In this document: positions 34,466 to 48,441 of the stretch, piece by piece
Numbering within the stretch: the first letter of the stretch is position 1
Layout: every line of letters begins with the position of its first letter
NCBI RefSeq assembly: GCF_003130705.1
Contig: NZ_CP021354.1
Span: 3,720,001-3,784,000 of the forward strand
From: Rhodococcus oxybenzonivorans
GTDB taxonomy: Bacteria > Actinomycetota > Actinomycetes > Mycobacteriales > Mycobacteriaceae
Reading direction: 5' to 3'
DNA: 64,000 nt
Translations under genes and position numbers: made by a program
The notes under the pieces: generated by a model
What the model saw: the letters and a program-made list of their open reading frames with translations, nothing else
Databases searched by the model: none
Told to the model about the DNA's origin: nothing

Positions 34466-37099
34466 CTACTCGTCGGACGGGGCCTCGTTCGGATCTCCAC
34501 CGCGGATCGACCACAACAGGCCGTCCAATTCATCGGGCTTGATCAGAACCTCACGTGCCTTGGAGCCTTCGCTGGGTCCGACGACACCCCGAGTCTCCAT
34601 CAGGTCCATCAAGCGGCCGGCCTTCGCGAACCCGACACGCAGTTTGCGCTGCAGCATCGACGTGGAACCGAACTGGCTGGACACGACGAGTTCGACGGCC
34701 TGCAGCAGCACGTCCATATCGTCGCCGATATCGGGGTCGACATCCTTCTTCTCCCCGACCTTCGCCGCCGTGACACCCTCGGTGTACTCCGGCTCCGCCT
34801 GGTTCTTACTGAAATCGACCACCGCCGAGATCTCTTCGTCGGTGATGAAGGCGCCCTGAAGACGGGTCGGCTTGCCCGCACCCATCGGGAGGAACAACCC
34901 GTCGCCCATACCGATCAACTTCTCGGCACCGGGCTGATCCAGGATGACTCGGGAGTCGGTGAGCGAGGACGTCGCGAAGGCGAGCCGCGAGGGCACATTG
35001 GTCTTGATCAACCCGGTTACGACGTCCACCGACGGCCGCTGCGTGGCCAGCACGAGGTGGATGCCGGCTGCACGCGCCTTCTGGGTGATGCGCACGATCG
35101 CTTCCTCGACATCGCGCGGTGCGGTCATCATGAGGTCCGCCAGCTCGTCGACGATGGCGAGAATGTACGGATACGGACGGTAGACCCGTTCACTTCCGAG
35201 TGGGGCAGTGATTTCCCCGGACTTCACCTTGGAGTTGAAGTCGTCGATGTGGCGCACCCGATTGGCCTGCATGTCCTGGTAACGCTGTTCCATCTCTTCC
35301 ACCAGCCAGGCCAGCGCGGCAGCGGCCTTCTTGGGCTGGGTGATGATGGGCGTGATGAGGTGCGGAATGCCCTCGTACGGCGTCAGTTCGACCATCTTGG
35401 GGTCGATGAGGATCATCCGAACCTCGTCGGGCGTCGCGCGCGAGAGCAGCGACACCAGCATCGAGTTGACGAAGCTGGACTTACCGGAGCCGGTCGACCC
35501 TGCCACGAGCAGATGCGGCATCTTGGCCAGGTTCGCGCTGACGAAGTGGCCCTCGATGTCCTTACCGAGACCGATCACCAGCGGATGATGGTCCTTCCGC
35601 GTCGAGGGCGCGGTGAGGACGTCTGCCAGGCGCACCATCTCACGGTCTGAGTTGGGCACCTCGATACCGACGGCGGACTTTCCGGGGATCGGCGCCAACA
35701 GGCGCACGTTGTCGGTGGCGACGGCATACGCGATATTGCGGGCCAGAGCGGTGATCTTCTCGACCTTGACGCCGGGACCGAGTTCCACCTCGTACCGGGT
35801 GACGGTGGGGCCCCGGGTGAACCCGGTGACCGCGGCGTCGATCTTGAACTGATCGAGGACCTCGGTGATCGCCTCGATCATCGCGTCGTTGGCCGAACTG
35901 CGCTTCTTCGGTGGGTCACCGTCGATCAGCAGCGACGTCGGAGGCAGCGTGTAGTCACCCTCCACAACCCGATCGGTCACGAACTTGTCGACCTCCGGCA
36001 GCGGCGGCTCCGGTTCGGGTTCCGGCTTCGGCGTCACCACCGGCTTGGTCTTGGGGCGAGCGGGTTTCGGCGTCGGAACAGGTGGCGGCGGCACCGGCTC
36101 CGCCGCGGTCTCGGCCTCCCAGAGTCCAAGCACTTCCGTCTTCGCCGTGTCGCTCACGGTGTATTCGTCGGTGGGATAGTTGTCGGCCGGTGCGCCCTTC
36201 GGTCCGGACGCGTAGTCGTCCACCGGGTAGCCGTCGGCGTCGAACAGCGTGGGGTCGTATTCGCCGTCCTCGTAGTACTCGCTGTCGTAGTCGGCGTAGT
36301 GGTCGCGGCCGAAGGAAGTGCCGAAGTACGCCTGCAGCTTGCCGGGGACTTCGCGCACCGTGGTCCCGGTGACCAACAGGACGCCGAAGAGCGCCGCCAT
36401 GAGCAGCAAAGGAGCGGACAACCACACGGTCAGCCCGTCCGTCAACGGGCCGCCCGCCGCATAGCCGACGAAACCCGCACCCTGCGCCCGGCCGTCGGCG
36501 TCGGTGGGGGCGCCACTCGCGATGTGCCAGAGACCCAGTGCGGGCAACCCCACCAACAGCGACCCGAGCACCAGTCGCGGCCGGATCTCCGGCTTCGGCT
36601 CCGTTCGCATCAGTACAACGGCAATGCCGACGCCGATCACGGGCAACACCGCCGAGGCGCCGCCGAATACCGCCCGGACACCGGTTTCGATCCACTCCCC
36701 CACAGGACCGCCCGCGGAGAACCAGATGCCTCCGGCGATGACGACACTCATCGCGATCAGGCCGAGCGCAATTCCGTCGCGCCGATGTCCTTGTTCGATC
36801 TCGGCAGCCTTGCCGACGGTGCGGGTGGTTGCCCCGACACCCTTGGCCACCAGCGACCATCCGGCGCCGATGCCGCGGCCCACCGACTTCAACGGGCTCG
36901 CGCCGGACGCCTTCTTCGCCGCCGGCTTTCTCCCACCGCCGCGGGCGGCACCACCACGCGGCGAGGTGGCCTTACGCGGAGTGCTGACAGTGCGGGTCGT
37001 CCGCGACTTCGGCTTGGACGCAGACGAGGCACCCCGCACGCCCGTCCTTGCCGTGGACGTCGTCGTGCTCGAACCGCGGGCGCTCGCCTTACCTGCCAT
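34466..37099 (-). CDS. ftsK: DNA translocase FtsK
   Basis: 877-residue septal DNA pump that clears the terminus and activates XerCD. A basic Ser/Thr/Arg-rich N-terminus (~85 aa) precedes four membrane helices (residues ~110-240), an acidic Pro-rich linker (~270-375), and the motor with Walker A GSTGSGKSSFVNSM (~533), Walker B ILAIVDELADLMM and RAAGIHLVLATQRPSVDVVTG. The C-terminal gamma winged helix (LRVGFAKAGRLMDLMETRGVVGPSEGSKAREVLI) binds KOPS. A TAATCT -10 (37112-37107) lies 7 nt before the ATG, indicating leaderless mRNA. Confidence 0.97.
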   Translation of the reverse strand: MAGKASARGSSTTTSTARTGVRGASSASKPKSRTTRTVSTPRKATSPRGGAARGGGRKPAAKKASGASPLKSVGRGIGAGWSLVAKGVGATTRTVGKAAEIEQGHRRDGIALGLIAMSVVIAGGIWFSAGGPVGEWIETGVRAVFGGASAVLPVIGVGIAVVLMRTEPKPEIRPRLVLGSLLVGLPALGLWHIASGAPTDADGRAQGAGFVGYAAGGPLTDGLTVWLSAPLLLMAALFGVLLVTGTTVREVPGKLQAYFGTSFGRDHYADYDSEYYEDGEYDPTLFDADGYPVDDYASGPKGAPADNYPTDEYTVSDTAKTEVLGLWEAETAAEPVPPPPVPTPKPARPKTKPVVTPKPEPEPEPPLPEVDKFVTDRVVEGDYTLPPTSLLIDGDPPKKRSSANDAMIEAITEVLDQFKIDAAVTGFTRGPTVTRYEVELGPGVKVEKITALARNIAYAVATDNVRLLAPIPGKSAVGIEVPNSDREMVRLADVLTAPSTRKDHHPLVIGLGKDIEGHFVSANLAKMPHLLVAGSTGSGKSSFVNSMLVSLLSRATPDEVRMILIDPKMVELTPYEGIPHLITPIITQPKKAAAALAWLVEEMEQRYQDMQANRVRHIDDFNSKVKSGEITAPLGSERVYRPYPYILAIVDELADLMMTAPRDVEEAIVRITQKARAAGIHLVLATQRPSVDVVTGLIKTNVPSRLAFATSSLTDSRVILDQPGAEKLIGMGDGLFLPMGAGKPTRLQGAFITDEEISAVVDFSKNQAEPEYTEGVTAAKVGEKKDVDPDIGDDMDVLLQAVELVVSSQFGSTSMLQRKLRVGFAKAGRLMDLMETRGVVGPSEGSKAREVLIKPDELDGLLWSIRGGDPNEAPSDE

Positions 37100-37177
37100 G
37101 GTTCTCAGATTAGTCGCTGCGGCACCTTCCGGACCATCCGCAACACCCGTAACAGCCGTCGACCTGTGCCGAGCGCC

Positions 37178-37801
37178 TCAGAAGCCACGGTCCAGTGACA
37201 TGATCGCGGCGACATCCTCGGCGTCGCCCGCGGCTTCGATCCGCACGGCGTCTCTCCCGAACGCATGCAGGGCCAATTCGGCCGGTTCACCTCGGAGAAC
37301 GACCTGTCGGGGCCCGGCGTTGCGCACCGTCGCCTGCTCACCCGATGGACGTTCGAGCACCACCGTGACAGGCGCGCGGCGATAGCCGAGCTTTCCCACC
37401 TTGCGTGCCAGACCCCACAGGGCGTCCTGGCGCGCTGTCGGGAGAATCCGCGGCTCCCACCCTTCGTGGGCACGGCGCACGTCCTCGTGGTGGACGAACA
37501 TCTCGCCCAGGTTCACCTGAGCGTCGACCCAGTACATCGGCGACCACCGCGGAGGACCGGTCCGGACCTCGTCGAGCAACCGGCTCCACGAGCGCGTCGC
37601 CGTCTCGTTCTGGACCCGCTCGGTGTAACCGGCGAGACGGCTGACGAGGATTCCCGGGGCCGCGTCGAGCCGCCGTTCACGGACGACGAGGTGGGCCGCG
37701 AGATCCCGGTTGGTCCAGTCCCCGCAGAGGGTGGGCGCATCCGGGCCGAACTCGGCCATCGAGTCGACCAGGGCAAGGCGTTCATCTCGGGCGAAGGTCA
37801 C
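37178..37801 (-). CDS. TIGR03085-type DinB-like metal-binding protein
   Basis: 207 residues with the N-terminal four-helix fold of mycothiol-dependent maleylpyruvate isomerases: MAEFGPDAPTLCGDWTNRDLAAHLVVRERR with a metal-ligand His in DLAAHL, and further VNLGEMFVHHEDVRRAHEG. The C-terminal part resembles an SCP2-like domain (GPRQVVLRGEPAELALHAFGR). Substrate unknown. GTG at 37801 is preceded by TAGATT (37814-37809) at 7 nt, another leaderless candidate. Located between ftsK and rnj. Confidence 0.83.
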   Translation of the reverse strand: MTFARDERLALVDSMAEFGPDAPTLCGDWTNRDLAAHLVVRERRLDAAPGILVSRLAGYTERVQNETATRSWSRLLDEVRTGPPRWSPMYWVDAQVNLGEMFVHHEDVRRAHEGWEPRILPTARQDALWGLARKVGKLGYRRAPVTVVLERPSGEQATVRNAGPRQVVLRGEPAELALHAFGRDAVRIEAAGDAEDVAAIMSLDRGF

Positions 37802-37826
37802 CCGAACGAATCTACCTGCCGCGGTA

Positions 37827-41516
<3,690 letters not shown>

Positions 41517-41646
41517 TGCCTGATCCTCCTACCGGACCCGAAAACGGATCCATTCCTGATGCATAAACCCTAGTTGCGCCGTGATTCGGGCTCCGTGCGG
41601 GTGGGGCGCCCGTGCGGCAGTCGCTGCCACCCCTCCACCGTCACCC

Positions 41647-41682
41647 TTGACCGACGTCACAGATGACGTCATGCTGACGTCA
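41647..41682 (+). promoter_or_regulatory. Leaderless promoter covered by three GACGTCA boxes
   Basis: TTGACC (41647-41652), 17 bp, CATGCT (41670-41675), then 6 nt to the ATG at 41682. GACGTCA occurs at 41653-41659, 41665-41671 and 41676-41682, spaced 12 and 11 bp, that is on one DNA face; the second and third extend to the perfect palindrome TGACGTCA. The boxes abut the -35, flank the -10 and reach the first base of the start codon. The gene itself encodes an Arc/RHH-like protein, so autorepression is likely. Confidence 0.7.
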
Positions 41683-42161
41683 TGAACCTCGACAGTTACG
41701 TCGCCCGGCTGCGCGACGACCTCACGGCAGCCGCAGCCCTCGGCGACGACCGGACCCGGGACACCGCGGCGGCGCTCGCGGCAGCCGTCGAACCGGCGAC
41801 CCGGCTCCTCCTGCTGTCCGCACTCACCGAATTCGCTGGTGAGGTGTCTACTTCCCTCGAGAGCCAAACCGTGAAGGTGCGACTGGAAGGTACCGAGGTC
41901 GGGGTCGACATTGCCCGCACCACCGCAACCGCCGCAGGAGCCGAGGACAAGAACACCACCACCGCCGAAGACATCAGCGCCGCCTTCGATGACGCCACAG
42001 GTGACATCAGCCGCGTCACTCTGCGGCTGATGGATCAGATCAAGTCGAAGGCAGAGGAGGCTGCGTCACAGAACGGAGTGTCGCTGAACTCGTGGGTGTC
42101 CCAGGCAGTGCAGGGCGCCCTCAAAGACCATATGCGCCGGAACCTCGGCAACAATTTCTGA
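41682..42161 (+). CDS. Ribbon-helix-helix-like (HicB/Arc C-terminal type) protein
   Basis: 159 residues. The N-terminal half is Ala/Asp-rich helix (ARLRDDLTAAAALGDDRTRDTAAALAAAVEPATRLLLLSALTEFAGEV). The C-terminal third, SRVTLRLMDQIKSKAEEAASQNGVSLNSWVSQAVQGALKDH, looks like an Arc-type ribbon-helix-helix: beta strand RVTLRL, then helices with the NSWVSQAV pattern of HicB antitoxins. No toxin gene lies adjacent. No Shine-Dalgarno precedes the ATG; the promoter places transcription start at or near it. Probably a DNA-binding autoregulator; target beyond itself unknown. Confidence 0.72.
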   Translation: MNLDSYVARLRDDLTAAAALGDDRTRDTAAALAAAVEPATRLLLLSALTEFAGEVSTSLESQTVKVRLEGTEVGVDIARTTATAAGAEDKNTTTAEDISAAFDDATGDISRVTLRLMDQIKSKAEEAASQNGVSLNSWVSQAVQGALKDHMRRNLGNNF

Positions 42162-42264
42162 AGCGGCGCCGCACTCCCTCCACTGTCCCGGCACCGACGG
42201 TGTTCTAATTACGTCGCAACAGCCACACGGTGAGAGTCGCCACGGGCTCGAAGGAGCGAAAAAT

Positions 42265-42699
42265 ATGGCCGTTTCCGGCGTCAAAGAGTTCGACATCAAG
42301 GCCGATCCGGCCACGGTGATGGCCGCGATCGCCGCGGTGGATCGGCTGCCCGAGTGGTCGTCTGCTCACAAGTCGGTGACCATCGAAAGCACCCACGACG
42401 ACGGCCGCCCCCACCGTGTTCGGATGAACGTCTCCATTCTCGGCATCAGCGACGAGCAGGTGGTCGACTACACCTTCGAGGGTGACGACACCGTGTCGTG
42501 GCACCTCGTCGAGAGCGGTCAGCAAAATGCGCAGGACGGTTCGTATGTTCTGACCGAATCAGGCTCCGGTACCAAGGTGACTTTCGAGCTGACGGTCGAT
42601 CCCAAGATCCCGTTGCCCGGCTTCCTCGTGAAGAAGGCGCAGAAAACTGCACTCGAGACGGCTAGCAAGGGTCTCACCAAGTTCGTCGAAAGCCTGTAG
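42265..42699 (+). CDS. SRPBCC-fold protein
   Basis: 144-residue START/Bet v1-like lipid or ligand-binding protein: opens MAVSGVKEFDIKADPATVMAAIAAVDRLPEW, then VVDYTFEGDDTVSWHLVE and SGTKVTFELTVDPKIPLPGFLVKKAQKTALETASKGL, the usual C-terminal helix. ATG at 42265 follows AAGGAG. Ligand unknown; similar proteins in this order are often annotated polyketide cyclases without evidence. It follows the RHH-like gene by about 100 nt. Confidence 0.85.
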   Translation: MAVSGVKEFDIKADPATVMAAIAAVDRLPEWSSAHKSVTIESTHDDGRPHRVRMNVSILGISDEQVVDYTFEGDDTVSWHLVESGQQNAQDGSYVLTESGSGTKVTFELTVDPKIPLPGFLVKKAQKTALETASKGLTKFVESL

Positions 42700-42702
42700 G
42701 GA

Positions 42703-43935
42703 TCACACTTCTCGTGGTCGCTTCGCCGCGGCCGCGAGAAGTGGGGCGAGATCTCCACGTTTGTCTACCGTGACTTCGCCCAACTCGAGCCACTCCGCCA
42801 TCCGGTACAGCTCGGACAGCAGTGGCTCCACCACTCGCTCGGGACGCGCTCCCGCTTCGACGAAGGCCGACCGCACCTCGAGCGCTCCCCTCGCCCGGTC
42901 GGCTTTCACATCGACTCGGGCTACCAACTCGCCGTCGAGTAGGAACGGAAAGACGTAGTATCCGTGCACCCGCTTGTGCGCGGGAGTGTAGATCTCGAGG
43001 CGATACCGGAAGTCGAACATCCGCTCCGTCCGCGGTCGGAAAAATACAAGCGGATCGAACGGACACAACAACGCAGCGCCCTCTACCCGCCGCGGCGTCC
43101 GGACGTCGCGATGCATGTACGCCGGAACGTCCCAGCCTCGCACGGTGACGGTGTGGAGCACACCGTCCTCGACGAGGTCCTCGACTGCGGGCTTGATCTG
43201 CGCCGGCGACAGCCGGTAGTAGTCGCGCAGGTCCGACTCCGTCGCTACTCCCAGTGCCCGTGCGGACCGGCCGACGAGTCGCCGAATCGACTCCTCCTCC
43301 AAATACTCCTGCGCGAGAATGCTTTCGGGCAGCACTCGGTCGGTGAGATCGTAGTGACGGGTGAACGCGACTCGTTTGTCGACCGCGAGGGCCCCGGCGG
43401 CGAACAACTGCTCGCATACGACCTTGGTGTCGCTGCGATCCCACCACGGCCCTTTGCGATCGGGCCGGTCGACCTCGAGGTGCTTCTCCACGTCGCGGGC
43501 GCTGCTGGGTCCCGCCGCCCGGATCACGTCGAGCACATCGGCGGCGAGGGTGGGATTGCGGTCGAGTATCCGGGCCTCGCCTGCCCACCTGCCATGCCGG
43601 TAGCGGTGCATACGCCACCGGAACAACGGCCAGTCCTCGACCGGGATGAATGCCGCCTCGTGCGCCCAATACTCCGCGAGCATGCGCGGCGTGCGGGCAC
43701 GGTGCGACCACGCCGCCGAGTCGAGCATTCCCCGGTCGTACACGCCGATTCTGCTGAACAGCGGAACGTAGTGGGCCCGAGCCGCCACCGACACCGAATC
43801 GATCTGGAACAACCGGATCCGGTCGAGAACCGAGCGGATATGCCGTCGGGTAGGGATACCCGTCGGCCTGGCATCGGCAAATCCCTGCGCCCACAGTGCC
43901 GACTTCCTGGCCGCGGCGGCGGTCATCTCACGCAT
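42703..43935 (-). CDS. YcaQ/AlkX-type winged-helix DNA glycosylase
   Basis: 410-residue HTH_42 family protein. The catalytic Q-x-D motif of the YcaQ/AlkX branch is visible as FQIDSVSVAARAHYVPLFSR (about residue 44), distinct from the Q-x-Q of AlkZ. Other family features are RMLAEYWAHEAAFIPVEDWPLFRWRM and the C-terminal LLCPFDPLVFFRPRTERMFDFRYRLEIYTPAHKRVHGYYVFPFL. Family enzymes unhook interstrand crosslinks and remove bulky alkyl-guanine lesions. The stop nearly abuts the convergent SRPBCC gene (4 nt). Confidence 0.88.
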   Translation of the reverse strand: MREMTAAAARKSALWAQGFADARPTGIPTRRHIRSVLDRIRLFQIDSVSVAARAHYVPLFSRIGVYDRGMLDSAAWSHRARTPRMLAEYWAHEAAFIPVEDWPLFRWRMHRYRHGRWAGEARILDRNPTLAADVLDVIRAAGPSSARDVEKHLEVDRPDRKGPWWDRSDTKVVCEQLFAAGALAVDKRVAFTRHYDLTDRVLPESILAQEYLEEESIRRLVGRSARALGVATESDLRDYYRLSPAQIKPAVEDLVEDGVLHTVTVRGWDVPAYMHRDVRTPRRVEGAALLCPFDPLVFFRPRTERMFDFRYRLEIYTPAHKRVHGYYVFPFLLDGELVARVDVKADRARGALEVRSAFVEAGARPERVVEPLLSELYRMAEWLELGEVTVDKRGDLAPLLAAAAKRPREV

Positions 43936-44003
43936 GACCGCATCCTGTCACCAGGTACCGACAGTATGAGGCAGGATCGCGGATTGAAACGGCCCAGCGG
44001 GCG

Positions 44004-44462
44004 TCAGATGCCCTCGGCGAGAACCACTGCCACCGTCGCACCGAGTTCGTAACAGCGCTCACGTGCGGCCGCGTCGACCGCACCGGTGAGTTCGAGCGCT
44101 TCGGCGGCCTGCGTGAGTGCGAGGCCGGTCACGATCTTCTGTACCGACGTGACCGCGCCGGCGGTGTCGTTGTTGCCGTGTACCCACAGACCGTAGGGGC
44201 GGCCCGCGACCGCGTCGAGACAGGGGTAGTACACGGTGTCGAAGAAGTGCTTGAGCGCTCCCGACATGTAACCGAAGTTGGCGGACGTCCCGAACAGGAA
44301 GCCGTCGGCGGCGAGGACGTCGGGCACGGTGGCGCCGAGCGCGGGTATCGACCGCACCTCGACGCCCTCGATGTCGGGGTCCCGGGCACCCTTCAGCACC
44401 GCTTCGAGGCACTCGCGCGTGACCGGCGACGGGGTGTGGTGGACGACGAGGAGTGATGGCAC
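44004..44462 (-). CDS. Flavodoxin-like FMN-dependent protein
   Basis: 152 residues with a flavodoxin fold: strand-1 SLLVVHHTPSPVTRECLEAVL forms the phosphate loop, then ADGFLFGTSANFGYMSGALKHFFDTVYYPC, typical of NAD(P)H-dependent FMN reductases and NAD(P)H:quinone oxidoreductases, and GLWVHGNNDTAGAV. Probably a cytoplasmic reductase of unknown acceptor. GTG at 44462 has TACGCT (44475-44470) 7 nt upstream, so likely leaderless. Confidence 0.83.
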   Translation of the reverse strand: MPSLLVVHHTPSPVTRECLEAVLKGARDPDIEGVEVRSIPALGATVPDVLAADGFLFGTSANFGYMSGALKHFFDTVYYPCLDAVAGRPYGLWVHGNNDTAGAVTSVQKIVTGLALTQAAEALELTGAVDAAARERCYELGATVAVVLAEGI

Positions 44463-44490
44463 AGTCGTCAGCGTACGACCGGTTCCGGCA

Positions 44491-45863
<1,373 letters not shown>

Positions 45864-46970
45864 TCAATCGAAGACGATGATCTGGCGGATCGCGCGGCCC
45901 TCGGCGAGTTGGTCCATGCCGTGGTTGATCTGGTCGAGTGAGATGCGGGACGAAATCAGCTTCTCCACGGGCAGCTTTCCCGAACGCCACAGATCCTCGT
46001 AGACGGGGATGTCCCGAGCGGGAACAGCCGATCCGAGGTAGCTGCCGATGATTGTGCGGGCCTCGGCCACCAGGGCCAACGGCGAAATCGACGAGCGCGC
46101 CTGTGGGGACGGCAGACCGACGGTGATGGTTTTTCCGCCGGGGGCGGTGGCGGACACGGCCGATTCGAAGGCTCGCGCATTGCCGGCGGCCTCGATCACG
46201 ATGGGCGCCCGTATGCCGGCCTGGACCAGTTCGGCAGGCGTGTATACCGCCGACGCACCCAGTTCGAGTGCGGCCTGGAGCTTTTCCGGCACCGAGTCGA
46301 CCCCGATGACCTCGCCCGCACCCCGCGAGACCGCGGTGAGAATCGCTGCCATTCCGACCCCACCGAGGCCGACCACCATGACGGCCTGACCGGGGCGCGG
46401 ATTGCCGGCATTGAGAACGGCGCCGCCTCCGGTGAGAACAGCGCATCCGAGTACCGCGGCCACATCGGCGGGCACGTCGTCACCGACAGGAACGACAGAA
46501 CGGCGGTTGACCACCGCATGCGTGGCGAAACCGGACACTCCGAGGTGGTGGTGCACCGACTCGTCGCCCCGATGCAGACGCGAGCCGCCGTCGAGCAGGG
46601 TTCCGTCGTTGTTGGCTTTCGTACCCGGCACGCACGGCATCTGGCCGTCGGTCGCGCAGCCCTCGCACTGGCCACAGCGCGGTAGGAACGTCATCACGAC
46701 CCGTCGTCCGACGCTGAGGTCGTCCACGCCCGCGCCGAGTTGCTCGACACGCCCGGCTGCCTCATGACCGAGCAACATCGGAACCGGCCGGACCCGATTG
46801 CCGTCGACGACGGACAAGTCCGAATGGCACAGTCCCGCAGCCTCGATCCGGACCAGAATTTCACCCGGACCCGGCTCGTCCAGTTCGAGTTCGGCGATAG
46901 AGATGGGCGCGGACTCCGCGAAGGGTCGTGTTCGGCCGATCTCTTCGAGCACTGCTCCACGAATCTTCAT
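45864..46970 (-). CDS. Zinc-dependent class III-type alcohol dehydrogenase
   Basis: 368-residue medium-chain dehydrogenase. Catalytic zinc ligands are in AGLCHSDLSVVDG and GHEAAGRVEQ; the structural zinc lobe is CGQCEGCATDGQMPC; the Rossmann motif is VMVVGLGGVGMAAILTA followed by VIGVDSVPEKL, whose Asp indicates NAD+. Physiological alcohol unknown: close relatives oxidise formaldehyde-mycothiol adducts or aryl/aliphatic alcohols. ATG at 46970 follows AGGAGG. Downstream of the M16 protease with a 33-nt gap. Confidence 0.9.
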   Translation of the reverse strand: MKIRGAVLEEIGRTRPFAESAPISIAELELDEPGPGEILVRIEAAGLCHSDLSVVDGNRVRPVPMLLGHEAAGRVEQLGAGVDDLSVGRRVVMTFLPRCGQCEGCATDGQMPCVPGTKANNDGTLLDGGSRLHRGDESVHHHLGVSGFATHAVVNRRSVVPVGDDVPADVAAVLGCAVLTGGGAVLNAGNPRPGQAVMVVGLGGVGMAAILTAVSRGAGEVIGVDSVPEKLQAALELGASAVYTPAELVQAGIRAPIVIEAAGNARAFESAVSATAPGGKTITVGLPSPQARSSISPLALVAEARTIIGSYLGSAVPARDIPVYEDLWRSGKLPVEKLISSRISLDQINHGMDQLAEGRAIRQIIVFD

Positions 46971-47002
46971 CTCGCACGCCTCCTGTGGTCGGGGGTAGCT
47001 CG

Positions 47003-48349
47003 TTACCGGACGATGCCGCGCACCGACGCGGGCAGGTCACGTTTGCGCCGATACGGCCCTACGACGGCGGCGCCGAAGGGGCGCTGCAACAGCACCCTCG
47101 CCACGTCGCGAACCTCGTCGGTGGTAACCGCATCGATCTTCGCCAAGGTTTCGGCGATGCTGCGATGGTTGCCGTAGTTCAGTTCGCTCTTGCCGATGCG
47201 GTGCATCCGCGATCCCGAATCCTCCAGGCCGAGGACCAGACCCCCGCGCAGAGACCCCTTCGCGCGGGCAGTTTCGGCGTCTGTGATCCCGTCGGCGGCG
47301 ACGGTGGACAGCACCTCTCGGATGACCGTGGCGACCTCGCCGAGGTTCTCGGGCTGGCAGCCCGCATAGACCGAGAACGCACCGGTGTCGGCGAACGTAT
47401 CGACGCCGGAGTACACGGAATACGCGAGCCCACGGATTTCGCGCACCTCTTGGAAGAGACGGGAACTGAGCCCGCCCCCGACGGCGGCATTGAGCACCGA
47501 CAGTGCCCACCGATGCGACTCGTGCCTGCCGAACGCCCGAACGCCGAGGGAGAGATGGACCTGTTCGCTGTCGCGGTTGGTGAGGCTCAGCGTCGGCGTT
47601 GTGCGCAGCCGCAACGCACCGGCGCGGCGAGGCGCGGGCTCGGCCGCTTCCTCGAGATGACCGGCGAACGCCCGGCGCACCATCTCCACCGTGTGCTCGT
47701 GGTCGACGTTCCCGGCCGCCGCCACCACCATCCGCGGCGGCGTGTACCGGCGAACGTGGAACGAATGCAGCTGGGTGCGAGTCATCGATTCGATCGACTC
47801 GACACTGCCGATCACGGGACGGCCGACGGGGTGGTCGCCGTACAGGGCCGTCAGGAAGGCATCGCCGAGCAAGTCTTCGGGATCGTCGTCACGCATCGCG
47901 ATTTCCTCGAGGACCACCTGGCGCTCCACGTCGACATCCGAGGAACGGCAGCGGCCTCGAAGCACCACATCGCTTACCAGGTCGACTGCCAGGGGCAGAT
48001 CCTCATCCAGCACGTGCGCGTAGAAGCAGGTGTGTTCCTTCGAGGTGAAGGCATTGAGTTCGCCTCCCACACCGTCCATCACCTGGGCGATGTCGAGGGC
48101 ACTGCGTGACGGAGTGGCCTTGAAAAGCAAATGCTCGAGGAAGTGCGCGGCTCCCGCTACCGTGGGTTGCTCATCACGGGATCCCACACCGACCCACACA
48201 CCGACGGATGCTGATCGCACGCCGGGGACGTATTCGGTGACAACCCGGAGACCGCCGGGAAGCACAGTGCGCTCGACACCGGGATCCGGTTCACGCAGGG
48301 TCGACGCTGCAGTGGGGGCCGCGACGCGGCGGCGATCGATCTTGGCCAT
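47003..48349 (-). CDS. M16-family zinc protease (PepR type)
   Basis: 448-residue insulinase/processing-peptidase-like enzyme. Inverted zinc motif HFLEH with downstream Glu (AGAAHFLEHLLFKAT ... GELNAFTSKEHTCFYAHVL); the second half has LNAAVGGGLSSRLFQEVREIRGLAYSVYSG, the usual Arg-Tyr pair region. Corresponds to Rv2782c (pepR) beside polynucleotide phosphorylase in mycobacteria. Start ATG at 48349 gives MAKIDRRRV; no strong ribosome binding site nearby. Confidence 0.92.
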   Translation of the reverse strand: MAKIDRRRVAAPTAASTLREPDPGVERTVLPGGLRVVTEYVPGVRSASVGVWVGVGSRDEQPTVAGAAHFLEHLLFKATPSRSALDIAQVMDGVGGELNAFTSKEHTCFYAHVLDEDLPLAVDLVSDVVLRGRCRSSDVDVERQVVLEEIAMRDDDPEDLLGDAFLTALYGDHPVGRPVIGSVESIESMTRTQLHSFHVRRYTPPRMVVAAAGNVDHEHTVEMVRRAFAGHLEEAAEPAPRRAGALRLRTTPTLSLTNRDSEQVHLSLGVRAFGRHESHRWALSVLNAAVGGGLSSRLFQEVREIRGLAYSVYSGVDTFADTGAFSVYAGCQPENLGEVATVIREVLSTVAADGITDAETARAKGSLRGGLVLGLEDSGSRMHRIGKSELNYGNHRSIAETLAKIDAVTTDEVRDVARVLLQRPFGAAVVGPYRRKRDLPASVRGIVR

Positions 48350-48441
48350 GTAGTGGTTCAGCGGTCCTCGAAAACTGGGCGACGTCGAACGGCAAACTTT
48401 ACACGGAGACACCGACCGACCCGTTTCCGCCTCCGGCGGGA

